This document shows, in pieces, positions 6,621 through 10,327 of a stretch of 10,327 nt of DNA (positions are counted from its first letter, which is position 1; each line of letters begins with the position of its first letter). The notes under the pieces were generated by a model that worked only from the letters and a program-made list of their open reading frames with translations, searched no databases and was not told the origin of the DNA. Source of the stretch: Thalassospiraceae bacterium (lineage in GTDB: Bacteria > Pseudomonadota > Alphaproteobacteria > Rhodospirillales > Magnetovibrionaceae); assembly GCA_030638205.1 (NCBI GenBank), contig DAOWFB010000010.1:1-10327 (forward strand), read 5' to 3'. The translations under genes and the position numbers were made by a program.

Positions 6621-7388
6621 TTAAATGTTTAGCTCGCACCATGCGGGTGTGTGGTCTGATGGTTTTTCCCATCCGCGTGGCGTTTTATCGATGCCTGCAT
6701 CCACTAATAAATCAGCAGCCTTTGGGTTTAATAATAAATGATCAATGCGGCATCCTTCGTCGCGCGGCCATGAGCCAGCGCGGTAATCCCACCATGTATA
6801 ATGCCCAGCCAGACCCTTGGACAAAAGGGCGTCGGTTAATCCTAAATTGGTAATCGAACGAAATGCGTTTCGAGATTGCGGCATGAACAATGCGTCGCGC
6901 TCCCATTTTTTTGGGTTGTAAACATCATTGGGGCTTGGGATTACGTTATAATCACCACCTAGCACCAGCGGGCTTTCGTCTTTTAAAAGAGATTTTGTGT
7001 GGGCCAATAGGCGGCCCATCCATTCAAGTTTATAATCAAACTTTTCCCCCGGCACCGGGTTGCCATTGGGCAGATAAATACTGGCGACGCGAACGCCGTT
7101 TGTTATGCCTTCGACGTATCTGGCTTGTTCGTCGGATTTATTTCCGGGAAGGCTGGTTTGGGTAACCTCGATAGGGTGTTTGGATAAAATAGCAACGCCG
7201 TTATATGTTTTTTGTCCAACTACGGCTGTTTCGTATCCGGCGGATTTTATTTCCATCTGGGGAAATATTTCTTCTAGCCCTTTTAGTTCCTGTAGCAAAA
7301 CCACATCGGGCTGAAATTCGCCCAACCACTTAAGTACGTGCTCCAACCGCGCCTTTAGGGAATTAACGTTCCATGTGGCAATTTTCAA
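6621..7388 (-). CDS. xth: Exodeoxyribonuclease III (AP endonuclease)
   Basis: Exodeoxyribonuclease III is a Mg2+-dependent enzyme of base-excision repair: it cuts at abasic sites and has 3'-5' exonuclease and 3'-phosphatase activity. The 255 residues are near the usual length. The EEP-fold residues are all visible: N7 in TWNVNSLKAR, E34 in LLQELKG, Y105 in IYLPNG, D146 and N148 in GGDYNV, D216 in IDHLLL, and D245/H246 in SDHTP. The start is TTG at 7386-7388, which gives the family-typical MKIATWN beginning. No in-frame ATG lies between it and the upstream stop, which is the ErpA stop itself. Only 18 nt separate it from the ErpA-type gene, with no clear Shine-Dalgarno, so co-transcription and translational coupling are likely. 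Confidence 0.96.
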   Translation of the reverse strand: MKIATWNVNSLKARLEHVLKWLGEFQPDVVLLQELKGLEEIFPQMEIKSAGYETAVVGQKTYNGVAILSKHPIEVTQTSLPGNKSDEQARYVEGITNGVRVASIYLPNGNPVPGEKFDYKLEWMGRLLAHTKSLLKDESPLVLGGDYNVIPSPNDVYNPKKWERDALFMPQSRNAFRSITNLGLTDALLSKGLAGHYTWWDYRAGSWPRDEGCRIDHLLLNPKAADLLVDAGIDKTPRGWEKPSDHTPAWCELNI

Positions 7389-7406
7389 TTGATTGTACCG
7401 CGTTCT

Positions 7407-7757
7407 TTAAACAGAAAAAGACGAGCCACACCCGCAGGTGCTATCGGCATTGGGATTACTCATCGCAAAATAAGCACCCATAAGGTCGGTTTTGAAATCA
7501 AGCGTAGCACCCGCAACAAACGGAATGGAGGTTTCGTCAACCACCACCTTGATGCCGTCTTCTTCAAAGATGCGGTCATCGTCGTTTATTTTTTCATCAA
7601 GACTGAATTGATATTGAAACCCAGAACAGCCACCGCCGGTTACGCCAACCCTTAACATCATGTTGGGGTTGCCATCGGCCTCAATCAATTGAGCTATGCG
7701 CGTAATCGCACCTTGGCCTATTTGGATGGAATCGGTTGCTGTTGCGGTGTCCGGCAT
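7407..7757 (-). CDS. erpA: ErpA/IscA-type (HesB family) iron-sulfur cluster carrier protein
   Basis: This A-type carrier receives Fe-S clusters from the assembly scaffold and hands them to apo-enzymes in the cytoplasm. Its 116 residues carry the three conserved cysteines: C44 in VTGGGCSGFQY, and C108 and C110 in the C-terminal CGCGSSF. The intervening KVVVDETSIPFVAGATLDF and GAYFAMSNPNA segments are typical. ATG 7755-7757 begins the frame; an AGG about 11 nt upstream is a modest ribosome-binding site. The gene is first in a minus-strand unit with xth and has a good -10/-35 promoter candidate upstream. The neighbourhood (between dgt and xth) matches the alphaproteobacterial gene usually named erpA. 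Distinguishing ErpA from IscA by sequence alone is less certain than the family call. Confidence 0.93.
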   Translation of the reverse strand: MPDTATATDSIQIGQGAITRIAQLIEADGNPNMMLRVGVTGGGCSGFQYQFSLDEKINDDDRIFEEDGIKVVVDETSIPFVAGATLDFKTDLMGAYFAMSNPNADSTCGCGSSFSV

Positions 7758-7803
7758 TTGTTAATGGCCTATTCTCTGCTGTTTTTGCTGTATTTATGGG
7801 TCA

Positions 7804-7833
7804 ATTATAGCCCACATACACCCCAACTGTCCC
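7804..7833 (-). promoter_or_regulatory. Candidate promoter for erpA-xth
   Basis: On the minus strand, a perfect TATAAT (7804-7809) follows GGGACA (7828-7833, four of six matches to TTGACA) with an 18-nt spacer. Transcription would start near 7797 and give a leader of about 40 nt. The -10 box sits inside a short dyad, TGGG(T)...(G)CCCA (7797-7814). No known iron or Fe-S regulator box was recognised. Confidence 0.5.
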
Positions 7834-7868
7834 CTTAGATGTAGTGTCCATAGGTTAAATGTCAATTT

Positions 7869-7896
7869 CTCCTTTGTTAAGGGGGCTTAAGGAGGG
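7869..7896 (+). promoter_or_regulatory. dgt leader: strong Shine-Dalgarno with competing hairpins
   Basis: The Shine-Dalgarno AAGGAGGG (7889-7896) lies 12 nt before the dgt ATG. Upstream CTCCTT (7869-7874) is fully complementary to AAGGAG (7889-7894). It can instead pair with AAGGGG (7879-7884, one G-U) around a 4-nt loop, which would leave the ribosome-binding site free. The two pairings exclude each other. The sequence is seen directly; regulation is inferred. Confidence 0.45.
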
Positions 7897-7908
7897 TAGT
7901 TTTCGCCC

Positions 7909-9111
7909 ATGACAGATACAATTACAGGTTTGGCTCCATATGCCTGCACGCCTGAAACCAGCCGTGGTCGCCTTTATGACGAGCCCGAAAGCGAGACCCG
8001 GACATGCTTTCAGCGTGACCGTGACCGCATTATCCATGCCGGTGCTTTTCGTCGCTTGCAATACAAGACCCAGGTTTTTGTAAACCACGAGGGTGATTTT
8101 TTTCGCACCCGCCTGACCCATTCGTTAGAGGTTTCTCAAATTGCCCGTTCAATAGCTCGTTCACTTGGCTTGGCTGAATATCTGGCGGAAACACTGGCGC
8201 TGGCCCACGACCTTGGCCATACCGCATTTGGTCATGCCGGGGAATTTGAAATGGAAGCCCGTATGGAAGATTACGGTGGGTTCGATCATAACGCGCAATC
8301 GCTTAGGGTGGTAACCGCGCTTGAGCATCGTTATGCCCAGTTTGATGGGCTTAACCTTACATGGGAAACGCTGGAGGGCATTGTAAAGCACAACGGCCCG
8401 CTGACAGGGTTTGATGGGGCAAAACCGTTGCCGTGGGCAATCACAGAATACGCCAAGCTACAGGATCTGGAACTTTCTACCTTTGCTTCGGGCGAGGCAC
8501 AGGCCGCCGCCGTATCGGACGACGTTGCCTATAATAATCACGATATCGATGATGGGCTGCGGGCTGGGCTGTTTTCCATAGACGATATTCGCGAAGTTGA
8601 TTTTGTTGGCAGGGCTTTTGCCAATGTAGAAAAAACCTATCCCGGCCTTGATAGGTCGCGCACTATTCATGAAACCGTGCGTCGCCTGATAGGTGAAATG
8701 GTTGAAGACATTTTAATTGAATCAAGGATGCGGCTTTTGGATGCCCAGCCTAAATCTGCCGGTGATATACGGGCATTTGATGCCCCGGTTATTGATTTTT
8801 CCGAAGCAATGAAAAAAAATGACAAGGAATTAAAAGAATTCCTGTTCAATAATATGTACAGGCATTACAAACTCAACCGCATGACCGCCAAGGCAAGGCG
8901 TGTGGTCGGCGACCTGTTTGATTTGTTTTTATGCGATCCGGGATGCCTGCCGGATGAATGGTCGGTTTTGGCGGGCAAACCAGAAACCGAACAAACCGCC
9001 AGATTGGTTACCGATTACATTGCCGGAATGACGGACCGCTTTGCCCTTGATGAACACGCACGCCTGTTTGATATTCAAACTATGGCAAACGACCATATGA
9101 AAAAGATTTAG
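7909..9111 (+). CDS. dgt: dGTP triphosphohydrolase-like HD-domain dNTPase
   Basis: This is an HD-superfamily dNTPase that removes triphosphate from deoxynucleoside triphosphates (dGTP in the E. coli prototype), helping to set dNTP pools. Its 400 residues fit the shorter Dgt-like type common in alphaproteobacteria rather than the roughly 500-residue E. coli Dgt. The N-terminal block FQRDRDRIIHAGAFRRLQYKTQVF is diagnostic. Metal ligands are H71 (RTRLTHSLEV), H100/D101 (AHDLGHTAFGH) and probably D205 (DDVAYNNHDIDDG). FDHNAQSLR (125-133) and KHNGP (160-164) are further family motifs. The start is set by the strong AAGGAGGG site. It is divergent from erpA, with 151 nt between starts, and argS follows 10 nt after its stop, so the two are probably one transcript. 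Exact nucleotide preference cannot be read from sequence. Confidence 0.95.
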   Translation: MTDTITGLAPYACTPETSRGRLYDEPESETRTCFQRDRDRIIHAGAFRRLQYKTQVFVNHEGDFFRTRLTHSLEVSQIARSIARSLGLAEYLAETLALAHDLGHTAFGHAGEFEMEARMEDYGGFDHNAQSLRVVTALEHRYAQFDGLNLTWETLEGIVKHNGPLTGFDGAKPLPWAITEYAKLQDLELSTFASGEAQAAAVSDDVAYNNHDIDDGLRAGLFSIDDIREVDFVGRAFANVEKTYPGLDRSRTIHETVRRLIGEMVEDILIESRMRLLDAQPKSAGDIRAFDAPVIDFSEAMKKNDKELKEFLFNNMYRHYKLNRMTAKARRVVGDLFDLFLCDPGCLPDEWSVLAGKPETEQTARLVTDYIAGMTDRFALDEHARLFDIQTMANDHMKKI

Positions 9112-9121
9112 ATATAACGCC

Positions 9122-10327
9122 ATGAACATTTTTAAACATTTCACCGCTGAAGTATCCGCCATTTGCACAAATCTTGATGCGCTCAAGGGCCTTGATCTGT
9201 CGCGCATAACGGTTGAATCCCCGCGCGATGCAAGTCACGGCGACATAACCACCAATGCCGCCATGGTTTTGTGCAAGGGTGCAAATATGAAACCGCGCGA
9301 TCTGGCTGAAATTTTGAAATGCGAAATTGAAAAACTGGATGGCGTAACCAGCGCAGAAATAGCCGGGCCCGGTTTTATTAATTGTAAAATTGATGATGCT
9401 TTTTGGCAGGCACGTCTGGCCGACATATTAAAAGCCGGAACCGATTACGGTAATTCCACCATGGGGGCGGGGAAAAAAGTAAATGTGGAATATGTATCGG
9501 CCAACCCAACCGGGCCCATGCATGTGGGCCATGGCCGGGGTGCGGTGTTTGGCGATGTGTTGGCATCGCTTTTGCAAAAGGCCGGGTTTGATGTGACGCG
9601 GGAATATTATGTTAACGATGCCGGCGCTCAGGTTGATGTGCTGGCCCGGTCATTGCACCTGCGTTACCGGGAAGCATTGGGCGAAGACATTGGCGAAATG
9701 CCCGAAGGTCTTTATCCCGGTGATTACCTAAAAGAACCGGCGGCAGCCCTTGTCAAGCGTGATGGTGATAAATGGAAAGATGCACCGGAAAGCGAATGGT
9801 TGGAACCGTTACGTAGTTTTGCCATTGATGCCATGATGGAATTAATAAAAGACGACCTTGGTGTCGTGGGAATTTCTCATGATGTGTTTACATCGGAACG
9901 TAAACTGGTTGGCGCAGGCAAGGTCGATGAAGCGTTAAAGCAATTAACTGACGGTGGCCTTATTTACCAAGGCGTGCTGGAACCACCCAAAGGCAAATTG
10001 CCAGACGACTGGGAAGAGCGCGAACAAAAATTATTCAAAGCAACCGATTTTGGCGATGACGTTGACCGCCCGGTGCAAAAATCAGACGGTTCGTGGACAT
10101 ATTTTGCTACCGACATGGCATATCATCTTGATAAGTTTAACCGTGGCTTTGCCGACATGATTGATGTTTGGGGGGCCGATCACGGCGGTTATGTCAAACG
10201 CATGCAATCTGCGGTCAAAGCTCTAACCAATAATAAAGGCACGCTTGATTGCAAGCTCTGCCAAATGGTCAACCTTATGGATGGCGGCGAGCCGGTAAAA
10301 ATGTCAAAACGCGCAGGCACGTTTGTA
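9122..10327 (+). CDS. argS: Arginyl-tRNA synthetase, N-terminal part (3' end outside window)
   Basis: ArgRS, a class I synthetase, charges tRNA-Arg with arginine. 402 codons are visible without a stop up to the window end. The N-terminal additional domain (about 1-110) contains SPRDASHGDITTNAAM, and GPGFIN follows. The catalytic domain begins with VEYVSANPTGPMHVGHGRG: the HIGH-type motif is HVGH at 134-137. YVNDAGAQ, DMAYHLDKF and WGADHGGYVKRM are typical. KMSK (393-396) is just inside the window edge, and it is notable that this ArgRS keeps the canonical KMSKR sequence, which some ArgRS lack. The helical anticodon-binding C terminus lies outside. ATG 9122 is 10 nt after the dgt stop, and no Shine-Dalgarno is visible, so coupling to dgt translation is likely. 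Confidence 0.97.
   Translation, partial: MNIFKHFTAEVSAICTNLDALKGLDLSRITVESPRDASHGDITTNAAMVLCKGANMKPRDLAEILKCEIEKLDGVTSAEIAGPGFINCKIDDAFWQARLADILKAGTDYGNSTMGAGKKVNVEYVSANPTGPMHVGHGRGAVFGDVLASLLQKAGFDVTREYYVNDAGAQVDVLARSLHLRYREALGEDIGEMPEGLYPGDYLKEPAAALVKRDGDKWKDAPESEWLEPLRSFAIDAMMELIKDDLGVVGISHDVFTSERKLVGAGKVDEALKQLTDGGLIYQGVLEPPKGKLPDDWEEREQKLFKATDFGDDVDRPVQKSDGSWTYFATDMAYHLDKFNRGFADMIDVWGADHGGYVKRMQSAVKALTNNKGTLDCKLCQMVNLMDGGEPVKMSKRAGTFV

Noticed and set aside
6601..6628. AT-rich hairpin GCATTTAA / TTAAATGT spanning the convergent stops, as a bidirectional terminator
   Set aside because: The stem is 8 pairs, almost all A-T with one G-U, has a 12-nt loop and lacks a T tract after it on either strand, so it is too weak to call.
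1..10327. tRNA genes, CRISPR arrays, insertion sequences or phage genes
   Set aside because: No cloverleaf, regularly spaced repeats, transposase or integrase motif was seen on either strand; the window is densely packed with ordinary genes.

Overview
The window looks like ordinary chromosomal DNA from an alphaproteobacterium. A Rhodospirillales-like lineage fits best by gene neighbourhood, but I cannot name a genus. Nearly all of it is coding, with short intergenic gaps and no mobile elements, RNA genes or CRISPR. The arrangement exoIII / ErpA-type Fe-S carrier / dGTPase-like HD hydrolase / arginyl-tRNA synthetase is one I associate with alphaproteobacteria. Several genes use weak Shine-Dalgarno sequences, and two start with TTG.

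Left part (1-1610): the C-terminal end of valyl-tRNA synthetase (valS, +) runs into the window and converges on a DinB-family metal-binding protein (-). That gene is divergent from a small DUF302 protein (+), which ends at a strong intrinsic terminator (15-bp stem and eight T residues).

Middle (1611-6615): a DEAD-box RNA helicase with a DbpA-type RNA-binding domain and a long lysine-rich tail is followed after 26 nt by ilvD (dihydroxy-acid dehydratase, branched-chain amino acid synthesis). A 149-nt gap holding two inverted repeats then leads to a two-domain protein with a complete bacteriohemerythrin domain followed by a complete response-regulator receiver domain. It starts at TTG. This hemerythrin-receiver fusion is the most unusual gene here and is a plausible oxygen- or redox-coupled signalling protein.

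Right part (6616-10327): exodeoxyribonuclease III and an ErpA/IscA-type Fe-S carrier lie on the minus strand, probably as one transcript from a recognisable promoter. Divergent from them, a dNTP triphosphohydrolase (dgt) is followed after 10 nt by argS, which is cut by the window end. The dgt leader has a very strong Shine-Dalgarno with an upstream complementary segment that can form two mutually exclusive hairpins.

Functionally the window mixes housekeeping translation (valS, argS, helicase), nucleotide and DNA maintenance (xth, dgt), Fe-S chemistry (erpA, and ilvD as a client-type enzyme) and one oxygen/redox signalling candidate. I did not find a clearly new multi-gene system. The best leads are the hemerythrin-receiver fusion with its palindromic upstream region, and the dgt leader.
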